NCBI GenBank assembly: GCA_018381595.1
Contig: JAGZRP010000054.1
Location: 1-5,943 of the forward strand
Direction: 5' to 3'
DNA: 5,943 nucleotides
Origin: Bacillota bacterium
GTDB lineage: Bacteria > Bacillota_I > Bacilli_A > RF39 > UBA660
Part shown: positions 1 through 5,463 of the stretch, in pieces
Layout of the letters: the number at the start of each line of letters is the position of its first letter
How positions within the stretch are numbered: the stretch's first letter is position 1
Translations under genes and position numbers: made by a program
The notes under the pieces: model-generated
Told to the model about the DNA's origin: nothing
The model's database searches: none
What the model saw: the letters and a program-made list of their open reading frames with translations, nothing else

Positions 1-556
1 GGAACTAACAGAAGATGAAATTAATAATTATTACAATGATAATATCTTTGGAGATATGACAGTAAGACATATTTTAATTAAACCTGATGTTGCATCTGAT
101 GCATCTGATGAAGATAAGAAAAAAGCAGAAGAAAAAGCACTAAAAGAAGCAAAAGAATTAATTAAAAAATTAGATAACGGCGAAAAGTTTGAAGATCTTG
201 CAAAAAAAGAAAGTGATGATGAAGGAACCAAAGAAGATGGTGGTCTATTAAAAGACTTCTCTAAAGATAGTGTTGTTTCTGAATTCTGGGATGCTTCTTA
301 CAAATTAAAAGATAATGAATATACCAAAGAACCTGTAAAAAGCGAATATGGATATCACATTATCTTAAGAGTCAGTCAAAAGAAAAAACCTGCATTAAAA
401 GAAGTAAAAGATACGATTGAAGATACCCTTGTTTCTGAAAAAATTAGTAACGATTCTAATATTGAAAAAGAAACTTGGAAAAAGATTCGTAAAAAGTATA
501 ATTTAGAAATTGAAGATTCAGAAATCAAATCTGGATATAAAAGTTTAACGAAATAG
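1..556 (+). CDS. prsA: PrsA-like parvulin peptidyl-prolyl isomerase, C-terminal part
   Basis: Partial gene: the reading frame is open from base 2 and the true start lies left of the window, so the ATG at 56 is internal (184 residues visible). The product is a parvulin-type prolyl isomerase, in Gram-positives normally a lipoprotein (PrsA) that folds secreted proteins outside the membrane. Visible in order: TVRHILI (visible residues 20-26) opening the parvulin fold, a Lys/Glu-rich helix, KFEDLAKKES, GGLLKDF (80-86), FWDASYKL, EPVKSEYGYHII (about 110-121) with the conserved histidines, then about 60 charged residues at the C-terminus. Signal peptide and lipobox would lie upstream and cannot be checked. 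A 9-bp in-frame duplication near the start of the domain repeats Ala-Ser-Asp. The gene ends in its own terminator. Family assignment is firm; the choice of PrsA over another exported parvulin is inferred from lineage and charge. Confidence 0.88.
   Translation, partial: ELTEDEINNYYNDNIFGDMTVRHILIKPDVASDASDEDKKKAEEKALKEAKELIKKLDNGEKFEDLAKKESDDEGTKEDGGLLKDFSKDSVVSEFWDASYKLKDNEYTKEPVKSEYGYHIILRVSQKKKPALKEVKDTIEDTLVSEKISNDSNIEKETWKKIRKKYNLEIEDSEIKSGYKSLTK
91..108 (+). repeat. 9-bp in-frame tandem duplication
   Basis: TGCATCTGA occurs twice head to tail inside the prsA-like gene, giving the peptide ASD-ASD. It sits in the loop between the first parvulin strand and the first helix. Gain or loss of a unit would keep the frame. 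Confidence 0.85.
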
Positions 557-576
557 AGGATATCCTCTATTTTTTT
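552..576 (+). terminator. Rho-independent terminator of prsA-like gene
   Basis: A perfect 20-nt palindrome (arms AATAGAGGAT and ATCCTCTATT, 552-571) runs straight into a tract of T residues to 576. The TAG stop codon (554-556) is part of the left arm. On the opposite strand there is only a short T run after the hairpin, so it acts mainly for the + strand. Confidence 0.88.
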
Positions 577-581
577 GCGAT

Positions 582-610
582 TTGCTAAAAATAAAAAAAT
601 ATAGTAAAAT
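582..610 (+). promoter_or_regulatory. Sigma-A type promoter for the 191-aa gene
   Basis: TTGCTA (582-587) and TAAAAT (605-610) are separated by exactly 17 bp. They lie just past the prsA-like terminator and 38 bp before the next ATG. Transcription would start near 617. The position between a terminator and a ribosome binding site makes this a credible promoter. Confidence 0.7.
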
Positions 611-648
611 ACAAATTCAGAAGTTCCAAGAAAGGAAGAGAATAGGAT

Positions 649-1224
649 ATGATTCAAAAACATTTTGATACATTATATATTATCCCAAAAGATAATTCTC
701 AAAAAATTGGTATTAATCGAACCATAAAATATGGTGAAAAGACTACCATTCCTTTTCGAAGTATAAATTCTTTTGGTATTCATGCATATTATAACGAACA
801 TCCTTATATCATTGAAGCAATTCTAAAAAATATCATAGAACAAAATCAATGGATGGATGAATTTATCGCATTTCAGCAGAAAAAAATTCATCTGATTGAT
901 ACAACGGATCAATATGGAGAAATCACAAGGTTAGAAAACTATGCATTTTTCTTAACATTAAAAAATTATGCTTTCTTACTTTCTTCTCCATCTAGTACAC
1001 ATAATACTGATTTTCAAATGATAATGCCAAGTGAAGAAGACCTAACAGATTATCAAAATCACTGTTTATCTTATTATCAAGAATTTTTCCGCCAAAAACA
1101 TAATAATTATTTAATTACAATCTTTTCTCCTTTAGATGAGGATTCCTATGCGATTGATGTCCAGGATAATAATTGTTATACCATAAAAAAAGGAAAATGT
1201 TTAAAACATCTTCCATGGGATTAA
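649..1224 (+). CDS. Protein of unknown function, 191 aa
   Basis: I do not recognise this protein. The start is the ATG at 649, preceded by AAGGAAG (632-638) at a 10-bp spacing and by a good promoter, so the gene is very probably real. The product has no signal peptide and no membrane segment and looks like a soluble cytoplasmic protein. It is rich in Ile, Asn, Gln, Tyr and His, with aromatic-rich stretches (for example YAFFLTLKNYAFLLSS around residues 98-113) and an acidic patch PSEEDLTDYQ. There are two cysteines near the C-terminus (NNCYTIKKGKCLKHLPWD) but no CxxC. No catalytic motif stands out. It is transcribed alone between prsA and the convergent truB, and its last 24 bases overlap the end of truB. 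Its terminator lies inside truB. Confidence 0.85.
   Translation: MIQKHFDTLYIIPKDNSQKIGINRTIKYGEKTTIPFRSINSFGIHAYYNEHPYIIEAILKNIIEQNQWMDEFIAFQQKKIHLIDTTDQYGEITRLENYAFFLTLKNYAFLLSSPSSTHNTDFQMIMPSEEDLTDYQNHCLSYYQEFFRQKHNNYLITIFSPLDEDSYAIDVQDNNCYTIKKGKCLKHLPWD
1185..1214 (-). terminator. Terminator of truB, inside the convergent gene
   Basis: Read on the - strand, bases 1214 to 1192 form a 23-nt inverted repeat with 10 of 11 possible pairs (outer arms GGAA/TTCC, inner arms ATGTTT/AAACAT). Seven T residues (1191-1185) follow. The truB stop codon (1203-1201) lies at the centre of the hairpin. The element is inside the last codons of the 191-aa gene on the + strand. Confidence 0.75.
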
Positions 1225-2052
1225 TTCTGATTCTCGTTTTTGATAAAGAGCTATTGGCTCTTTTTTTTGATTGACAAAGAATACATGTTCTAATCCTTCA
1301 GTATTCTCTATTTTAGCCCCATTTAAGACCTTTTTAGATATTTCATCTAGAAGAACACGAGTTTCATAAATTTGGCTTAAAACATCGTAAATAGAATGAA
1401 TTTGATAGGTATCATTGGAAACTGGTTCTGTAACTTCTATCGAAACATCTCCTACCCTAGTTCTTTCTAAAGCACTCATCGTTCCAATTGTATTTAACTT
1501 ATCTGCAATATCATTGACTAAACTACGAATATACGTTCCTTTACTCACATTGGTTTTTACTTGAAAAATTGTTTTACTATCCTGATAACGAACTTCTCCT
1601 ACCAATTCTAATGAAGAAATTGTAACCATTCTTTTCGGTAATTCTACACTTTCCCCATTCCTTGCATATTCATATAACTTTTTCCCATGAATCTTCACAG
1701 CTGAATAAATAGGTACCGTTTGTTCATAAGTTCCGACCATACTCTTTAAAACAGATTCTATTTCTTCTTTCGAATAAATACTTTCCTCTTCTTTTAAGAT
1801 AGTTCCAGTAATATCTCCTGTATCTGTTTGAATCCCTAGTGTAATTTGCGCTATATATTCTTTATCATGATTGGTTAATACTTCGACTAACTTTGTTGCC
1901 TTCCCAACACAGATGACTAATACTCCTGTTGCCATAGGATCTAATGTTCCCGTATGTCCTACTTTTTTTGTATGAAGCTTTTTAGATACGATATTTACAA
2001 CATCTCTGCTTGTCATATCTTTTTCTTTATTGATGTAAACAATTCCATCCAT
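1201..2052 (-). CDS. truB: tRNA pseudouridine(55) synthase TruB
   Basis: TruB isomerises U55 in the T loop of nearly all tRNAs to pseudouridine in the cytoplasm. Hallmarks, in order: KKVGHTGTLDP (residues 29-39) with catalytic Asp38, KEYIA (64-68) with the conserved active-site Tyr, LGIQTDTGDITG (72-83), YSAVKIHGKKLYEYAR (116-131), and SKGTYIRSL (170-178) with the conserved Arg, followed by LERTRVGDVSIE. The C-terminus is short, as in Gram-positive TruB. I place the start at 2052 (283 aa), not at the in-frame ATG at 2067: MDGIVYINKEKDMTS aligns with the usual TruB N-terminus, and the ribosome binding site GAGGTGG lies between the two ATGs. The preceding terminator and an extended -10 element indicate transcription separate from the yugP operon. 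It converges on the 191-aa gene with a 24-bp overlap. Confidence 0.95.
   Translation of the reverse strand: MDGIVYINKEKDMTSRDVVNIVSKKLHTKKVGHTGTLDPMATGVLVICVGKATKLVEVLTNHDKEYIAQITLGIQTDTGDITGTILKEEESIYSKEEIESVLKSMVGTYEQTVPIYSAVKIHGKKLYEYARNGESVELPKRMVTISSLELVGEVRYQDSKTIFQVKTNVSKGTYIRSLVNDIADKLNTIGTMSALERTRVGDVSIEVTEPVSNDTYQIHSIYDVLSQIYETRVLLDEISKKVLNGAKIENTEGLEHVFFVNQKKEPIALYQKRESELIPWKMF
1245..1268 (+). terminator. Terminator of the 191-aa gene, inside truB
   Basis: AAAGAGC (1245-1251) pairs with GCTCTTT (1257-1263) around a 5-nt loop, followed by T residues to 1268. It lies 20 bp after the TAA of the + strand gene, within the C-terminal codons of truB on the other strand. On the - strand no T tract follows the hairpin, so it is directional. 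Confidence 0.85.
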
Positions 2053-2056
2053 ACTT

Positions 2057-2063
2057 CCACCTC
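2057..2063 (-). promoter_or_regulatory. Ribosome binding site that sets the truB start
   Basis: GAGGTGG on the - strand lies 4-5 bases before the ATG at 2052 and would be inside the coding region if translation began at the ATG at 2067. The same GAGGTG core at the same spacing precedes the neighbouring metallopeptidase gene. This supports the shorter TruB. Confidence 0.75.
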
Positions 2064-2069
2064 TCATTC

Positions 2070-2078
2070 ATTATAACA
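2070..2078 (-). promoter_or_regulatory. Extended -10 element for truB
   Basis: On the - strand bases 2078-2070 read TGTTATAAT, a perfect TGn-TATAAT extended -10. No good -35 is seen at 16-18 bp; those bases belong to the upstream terminator. The predicted transcript start near 2063 leaves only about 11 nt before the ATG at 2052 and would exclude the ATG at 2067 from the mRNA. An AT-rich chance match cannot be excluded. Confidence 0.6.
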
Positions 2079-2080
2079 TG

Positions 2081-2115
2081 AAAATAAAAGCACAAGATTA
2101 ATTTCTATCTTGTGC
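2081..2115 (-). terminator. Terminator closing the cysK-cysS-yugP operon
   Basis: On the - strand GCACAAGAT (2115-2107) pairs perfectly with ATCTTGTGC (2098-2090) across an 8-nt loop, followed by TTTTATTTT (2089-2081). The left arm overlaps the last codons of the metallopeptidase gene and the stop codon is at the end of the loop. It separates this operon from truB. Confidence 0.9.
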
Positions 2116-2763
2116 CATGAAATAAAGGCGAATTAAATTTAAAATAGTAGATACAAGACTTGCAACATAAGTCATAGCTGCTGCTTGTAACATTCTTTTT
2201 ACACTGTTTAATTCTTCTTTAGAAGCAAGATGCAATCGTTCGATTTCTTTCATAGCACGTTTTGATGCATCTAATTCTACTGGTAATGTCACAAGTTGAA
2301 AGGTAAGTGTTGCGAATAACATCATCATCCCAAGTAAAAAATAAGACATCATACCAGCAAACGCTGAAATAATTAATACAAAATACCCAAGAAAACTAAC
2401 GAGATTGACAACAGGCACTAAGAAAGTACGAATTTGATAAAAGAGGTAATGTTCTTTTTTCTGAATCGCATGCCCACATTCATGGGCTGCAACCGCAAGA
2501 GATGCAATAGAATCATCCTCAAATACTTTTTTAGATAAACGAATCACACTTCTAGATGGGTCATAATGATCTGTCAAAGTTCCAGAAACCTGAACGACAT
2601 AAATATCTTCTAGACCATTTTCATCTAGTATCTTACGCGCTACTTCAACACCACTAATTCCTGTTTCATTTCTTTCTTTACTTGTTTGTTGGTAAGTCTG
2701 ATTGATTTTTACTTGTGCATAAATGACAATGACAAATCCTAAAATATATAATAAAATTTCCAA
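2098..2763 (-). CDS. yugP: Membrane zinc metallopeptidase, YugP family
   Basis: A 221-residue integral membrane protein of the neutral zinc metallopeptidase family of B. subtilis YugP (Zn_peptidase_2). Visible: an N-terminal membrane helix (about residues 3-18), LTDHYDP (63-69), the zinc-binding AVAAHECGHAIQ with HECGH at 94-98, two hydrophobic segments (about 113-135 and 138-160), then LPVELDASKRA (160-170), whose Glu163 is the likely third zinc ligand, and a final hydrophobic stretch near residues 197-217. Length matches the family. The start codon is TTG (2763-2761), chosen because GAGGTG sits 5 bases upstream and no nearby ATG fits. Only 10 bp separate it from the cysS stop, whose last base is the first of this ribosome binding site, so translation is probably coupled. 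The substrate is not known to me; membrane protein quality control is a guess. Confidence 0.9.
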   Translation of the reverse strand: MEILLYILGFVIVIYAQVKINQTYQQTSKERNETGISGVEVARKILDENGLEDIYVVQVSGTLTDHYDPSRSVIRLSKKVFEDDSIASLAVAAHECGHAIQKKEHYLFYQIRTFLVPVVNLVSFLGYFVLIISAFAGMMSYFLLGMMMLFATLTFQLVTLPVELDASKRAMKEIERLHLASKEELNSVKRMLQAAAMTYVASLVSTILNLIRLYFMAQDRN

Positions 2764-2768
2764 ACTTT

Positions 2769-2774
2769 CACCTC
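2769..2774 (-). promoter_or_regulatory. Ribosome binding site for the TTG start of yugP
   Basis: GAGGTG on the - strand (2774-2769) is 5 bases before the TTG start codon. Its first G is the last base of the cysS TAG stop, an arrangement that fits re-initiation by ribosomes finishing cysS. This site is what selects the non-ATG start. Confidence 0.8.
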
Positions 2775-4171
2775 TAATTTATCTTTTCAAATACAGTACC
2801 TTCCCTTGTATCTTTTATTTGAATTCCTTTTTCTTTTAATTCTTCCCGAATTGCATCAGCAAGTGAAAAGTTTTTCTCACGTTTGGCTTGACTACGTGCT
2901 TCTATTCTTTCAAGTACCCAAGCAGTTTCTTCTTCACTTAGTTCTTCTTTTTCTAATAATGAAAGAGATAATACTTGGTCGAAATCCTTTGTAAGGGCAA
3001 GCTTTGTTTTATCATTACAATCACTTTTTAAAACTTCATACAAAACTGTAAGTGCATTTGCTGTATTCAAATCATCTGAAATACATGCTTTAAATTTATC
3101 TTGATAAATTTGGAATTTATCTGTTTCCAATTCCATATCTTCTATTTCTTTTAAATTTCTCACTTTATTTTTTAATGATTGATAAGAGGATACTGCTCTA
3201 TCTAGAGAAGCATAAGAAAACGCTAATTGTTTGCGATAATGAGATTCTAAACAGAAATAACGATAGCTTAATGGATCATATCCTTTACTTTCTAACAACG
3301 ATACCGTTAAAAATTCTCCTTTACTTTTACTCATCTTTCCTGTTTCATCATTTAAATATTCTCCATGTGCCCAATAATTACACCATTTATGTCCAAGATA
3401 TGCTTCACTTTGAGCAATCTCATTCGAATGATGTGGGAAAATATTATCTACGCCACCACAGTGAATATCTAAATATTCTCCTAAAAAGTGAATCGCAATA
3501 TTAGAACATTCAATATGCCATCCTGGGTATCCAACACCCCAAGGACTTTCCCATTTCATAGCTTGGTTATTAAACTTAGAATTGGTAAACCATAATCCAA
3601 AGTCAGCTGGATTTTTCTTAAATGTATCGTGTTCTACATCACTTCTAACTGCTACTTTTAAATCATCTGGATTCTTACCAGATAACTCATAATAGTTCGA
3701 CATTTTTGATACATCAAAATAAACGTTGCCATTTGCTTGATAAGCATATCCATCTTTTAATAACTTTTCTACCATATGAATATAGTCTTCAATATGGTTA
3801 GATGCCTTTGAAACAATCTCTGGCTTTTTAATATTTAATTTTTTACAATCTTCAAAAAATGCATCTGTATAATATTGTGCAATTTCCCAAACTGTTTTTT
3901 TCTCACGAATGGCACCTTTTAACATCTTATCTTCGCCATTATCGCCATCATCAGATAAATGTCCTACATCTGTGATATTCATAGTTCTTTTTACAGGATA
4001 TCCTAAATAATTCATACTTTTTTCTAAGACGTCCTCAAAAATATAAGTACGAAGATTTCCAATGTGGGCATAGTTATACACAGTTGGTCCACAAGTATAC
4101 ATTTTAACACTATTTTTATCTCTAGGAATAAATTCCTCAACTTTCTTTGAAAGTGTATTATATAATTTCAT
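2774..4171 (-). CDS. cysS: Cysteinyl-tRNA synthetase
   Basis: Class I aminoacyl-tRNA synthetase that charges tRNA-Cys with cysteine (465 aa, usual length). Visible: CGPTVYNYAHIGN with Cys27 and the HIGH-type HIGN at 36-39; the catalytic domain with PGWHIECS (Cys222), HCGGVDNIFPHHSNEIAQSE (His247, Glu251) and KMSKS at 279-283; then the helical DALR-type and C-terminal region ending in the typical FSLADAIREEL...GIQIKDTREGT motif. Cys27, Cys222, His247 and Glu251 match the four zinc ligands known in E. coli CysRS, with the same 25- and 4-residue spacing between the last three. The GHLSDDGDNGEDKM insert marks the subtype with that acidic segment, unlike B. subtilis CysS. The ATG at 4171 follows a GGTGATC ribosome binding site. 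It lies 27 bp after the cysteine synthase gene in the same frame, so synthesis and charging of cysteine share an operon. Confidence 0.97.
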   Translation of the reverse strand: MKLYNTLSKKVEEFIPRDKNSVKMYTCGPTVYNYAHIGNLRTYIFEDVLEKSMNYLGYPVKRTMNITDVGHLSDDGDNGEDKMLKGAIREKKTVWEIAQYYTDAFFEDCKKLNIKKPEIVSKASNHIEDYIHMVEKLLKDGYAYQANGNVYFDVSKMSNYYELSGKNPDDLKVAVRSDVEHDTFKKNPADFGLWFTNSKFNNQAMKWESPWGVGYPGWHIECSNIAIHFLGEYLDIHCGGVDNIFPHHSNEIAQSEAYLGHKWCNYWAHGEYLNDETGKMSKSKGEFLTVSLLESKGYDPLSYRYFCLESHYRKQLAFSYASLDRAVSSYQSLKNKVRNLKEIEDMELETDKFQIYQDKFKACISDDLNTANALTVLYEVLKSDCNDKTKLALTKDFDQVLSLSLLEKEELSEEETAWVLERIEARSQAKREKNFSLADAIREELKEKGIQIKDTREGTVFEKIN

Positions 4172-4186
4172 ATGATCACCTTTTTC

Positions 4187-4208
4187 TACTTTATTATATC
4201 ATAAAGTA
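4187..4208 (-). promoter_or_regulatory. Inverted repeat with extended -10 at the cysK/cysS junction
   Basis: On the - strand TACTTTAT (4208-4201) and ATAAAGTA (4194-4187) form a perfect 8-bp inverted repeat around 6 bases. Inside it, bases 4201-4193 read TGATATAAT, a perfect extended -10 whose TGA is the cysK stop codon. A transcript starting near 4186 would have a roughly 15-nt leader with the cysS ribosome binding site. No convincing -35 is present. The repeat could be an operator, a stabilising mRNA hairpin or chance in AT-rich DNA. Confidence 0.5.
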
Positions 4209-5164
4209 AACTTTTCTGTCCCTACTATTTCAAAGTTTAAAAGTATAATCTCATCTACAATGGAACTGGTTTTATCCATCTTCATCAGTGGGGTTGATAA
4301 ATATTTTTTCGCATCATCGGGACAAACCGTTACACTTTTCTTATCTCCATTGGTAAGAATACTTGCTAACACATTTGCCCCACTCGTAATCCCCACACCA
4401 AGTCCTAAAGAAGAAGCTAGTTTTTGAGCCATTTTTCTCGCATCCTTTGAGGAGATTAATATCGTATCATCAATTGCATCTAACTCAACTAATCGAGGTA
4501 GAAAATCATCTCCAATCCCCTCTAACTCATGATTTCCTGTATATCCTTTTGTAATGAGTGGTGATTCTTCTGGTTCCATTGCAATGACTTGAATCGTTGG
4601 ATAGATTTCCTTTAAATATTTCCCAAGTCCCATGAGTGTGCCACCAGTTCCAATTCCAGAAATGACTCTTCCTGGAACCTCATCTAAATCTGTTTCAATT
4701 TCCTTTGCAGTCGTTTGATAATGAGTCAGTGTATTTATTTCATTTTCAAATTGTTGAGGACGAAATCCATTGATGTCTTTTGCAAGTTTATCCGCTTTTT
4801 TTATACAAGCTTCAAATCCACCTTCTTCTTTTGAAATCAAGTGTACTTCTGCGCCATATAACTCCATTAGTTTTTTTCTTTCACAACTTACCCAATCAGG
4901 CATAAAAATAATAACTGGGTGTTTATAGTAAGCACCCATTGCTGCAAAGGAAATTCCAGTATTACCACTGGTTGCTTCTATAATTGGCATTCCTTTTTTT
5001 AAAACCCCTTCTTTTTTCGCCGTATCAATCATTTGATAAGCAATTCTATCTTTGATACTTCCGGTTACATTATAGTATTCTAATTTTGTATAAATATAAT
5101 TTGGTTTTCCCTGATACTCATAATGAATACGTATCAGAGGTGTATTTCCAATTAAAAAATTCAT
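4199..5164 (-). CDS. cysK: PLP-dependent cysteine synthase family protein
   Basis: A fold-type II pyridoxal-phosphate enzyme of the cysteine synthase family (321 aa), most likely O-acetylserine sulfhydrylase, making cysteine from O-acetylserine and sulfide in the cytoplasm. Visible: GNTPLIRI (6-13), KLEYYNVTGSIKDR with the PLP lysine Lys38, EATSGNTGIS (63-72) for substrate binding, the phosphate-binding loop GIGTGGTLMG (170-179), AMEPEESPLI, EGIGDDFLP, TSGAN (260-264) near the pyridine nitrogen, and PDDAKKYLST. Departures from classic CysK (NVTGSIKDR for NPxxSVKDR, EGIGDDF for QGIGAGF, PDDAKKYLS for PDSGERYLS) suggest a divergent subgroup, so cystathionine beta-synthase-like or alternative-acceptor activity is possible. 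No cysE is in view. The start is the ATG at 5164 with AGGAGG 6 bases upstream. It is first in the operon with cysS and stops at TGA in frame with cysS. Confidence 0.9.
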   Translation of the reverse strand: MNFLIGNTPLIRIHYEYQGKPNYIYTKLEYYNVTGSIKDRIAYQMIDTAKKEGVLKKGMPIIEATSGNTGISFAAMGAYYKHPVIIFMPDWVSCERKKLMELYGAEVHLISKEEGGFEACIKKADKLAKDINGFRPQQFENEINTLTHYQTTAKEIETDLDEVPGRVISGIGTGGTLMGLGKYLKEIYPTIQVIAMEPEESPLITKGYTGNHELEGIGDDFLPRLVELDAIDDTILISSKDARKMAQKLASSLGLGVGITSGANVLASILTNGDKKSVTVCPDDAKKYLSTPLMKMDKTSSIVDEIILLNFEIVGTEKFTL

Positions 5165-5212
5165 CTTATCCCTCCTATTTTATTCCATTCGATTTTGGTA
5201 AATTGGTGCATT

Positions 5213-5239
5213 TTTATAATTAGAAATATTGCAAATCAA
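5213..5239 (-). promoter_or_regulatory. Weak candidate promoter for the cysK operon
   Basis: On the - strand TTGATT (5239-5234) and TATAAA (5218-5213) are 15 bp apart, a short spacing, giving a leader of about 40 nt. A second -10-like TAAAAT lies at 5182-5177 without a matching -35. The 104-bp gap between cysK and the divergent tRNA gene must hold the operon promoter, but I cannot pin it down. There is no room for, and no sign of, a T-box leader. Confidence 0.3.
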
Positions 5240-5257
5240 TTTTGAATATGATATTAT
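5229..5257 (+). promoter_or_regulatory. Extended -10 sigma-A promoter of the tRNA gene
   Basis: TTGCAA (5229-5234), a 17-bp spacer and TATTAT (5252-5257) with TGA just upstream (5249-5251) form a strong extended -10 promoter. Transcription would begin near G5264, five bases before the mature tRNA 5' end at 5269. Confidence 0.8.
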
Positions 5258-5268
5258 ATAGAAGTCAT

Positions 5269-5345
5269 GGACCTTTAGCTCAGTTGGTTAGAGCATCCGG
5301 CTCATAACCGGACGGTCGTAGGTTCGAGCCCTACAAGGTCCACCA
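5269..5345 (+). tRNA. tRNA with anticodon CAT, probably tRNA-Ile2
   Basis: A complete 77-nt tRNA including an encoded CCA. The acceptor stem GGACCTT pairs perfectly with AAGGTCC, the D stem is GCTC/GAGC, the anticodon stem TCCGG/CCGGA carries the loop CTCATAA (anticodon CAT at 5303-5305), and the T stem GTAGG/CCTAC encloses TTCGAGC. The first acceptor pair is G-C, so it is not the initiator tRNA, which has a C-A mismatch there. Acceptor bases C4-G69 and C5-G68 are the pairs that mark the TilS substrate tRNA-Ile2 in E. coli, and the body closely resembles the Bacillus and Mycoplasma tRNA-Ile(CAU) as I remember them. C34 would be changed to lysidine so that the tRNA reads AUA. Elongator tRNA-Met is the alternative. 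It is a single-gene unit with its own promoter and terminator. Confidence 0.95.
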
Positions 5346-5358
5346 CATAAAATCAAAC

Positions 5359-5384
5359 AAACCTTGAAATTCAAGGTTTTTCTT
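5359..5384 (+). terminator. Terminator of the tRNA gene
   Basis: AAACCTTGAA (5359-5368) and TTCAAGGTTT (5370-5379) form a perfect inverted repeat around one central base. The T-rich run TTTTTCTTTT follows. It begins 14 bp after the CCA end. The opposite strand also shows a T-rich, interrupted tail, so it may work in both directions and also stop transcripts from the 56-aa gene. Confidence 0.88.
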
Positions 5385-5399
5385 TTATTTATAAGGGCT

Positions 5400-5463
5400 A
5401 ATGTCAATGTTTTTGATTTAAAATGTCAATATAAATTATGAAAAAAAGCATTAATATTGACAT
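5400..5463. repeat. Three copies of ATGTCAAT, two direct and one inverted
   Basis: AATGTCAAT occurs at 5400-5408 and 5422-5430, a 22-bp period. The second copy extends to ATGTCAATAT (5423-5432), which is a perfect 10-bp inverted match of ATATTGACAT at 5454-5463. The copies lie on about the same helical face. They could be protein-binding sites, for example integrase arm sites or an operator. Each contains TTGACA on one strand, but no fitting -10 box follows. Confidence 0.6.

Noticed and set aside
31..231. Open frame on the - strand, 66 codons
   Set aside because: Antisense to the prsA-like gene; the Ser/Phe-rich translation is the mirror of Lys/Glu-rich codons, with no ribosome binding site.
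376..663. Open frame on the - strand, 95 codons
   Set aside because: Antisense to the foldase, its terminator and the next promoter; the Phe/Leu/Ser-rich product is typical of shadow frames.
2065..2067. ATG at 2067 as the truB start
   Set aside because: It adds MRGGS encoded by the ribosome binding site itself and would lie upstream of the predicted transcript start; the ATG at 2052 fits the family N-terminus.
2806..2994. Open frame on the + strand, 62 codons
   Set aside because: Antisense to the C-terminal part of cysS, without ribosome binding site or promoter.
3175..3504. Open frame on the + strand, 109 codons
   Set aside because: Antisense to the catalytic part of cysS, which is certain from its motifs; no initiation signals.
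5165..5268. T-box or other riboswitch leader ahead of cysK-cysS
   Set aside because: Synthetase and cysteine operons in Bacillota often carry a T-box, but the gap is only 104 bp, shared with the divergent tRNA promoter, and has no T-box-like sequence or terminator hairpin.
5402..5462. TTGACA boxes in the ATGTCAAT repeats as -35 elements
   Set aside because: None of the three is followed by an acceptable -10 at 16-18 bp on the appropriate strand.
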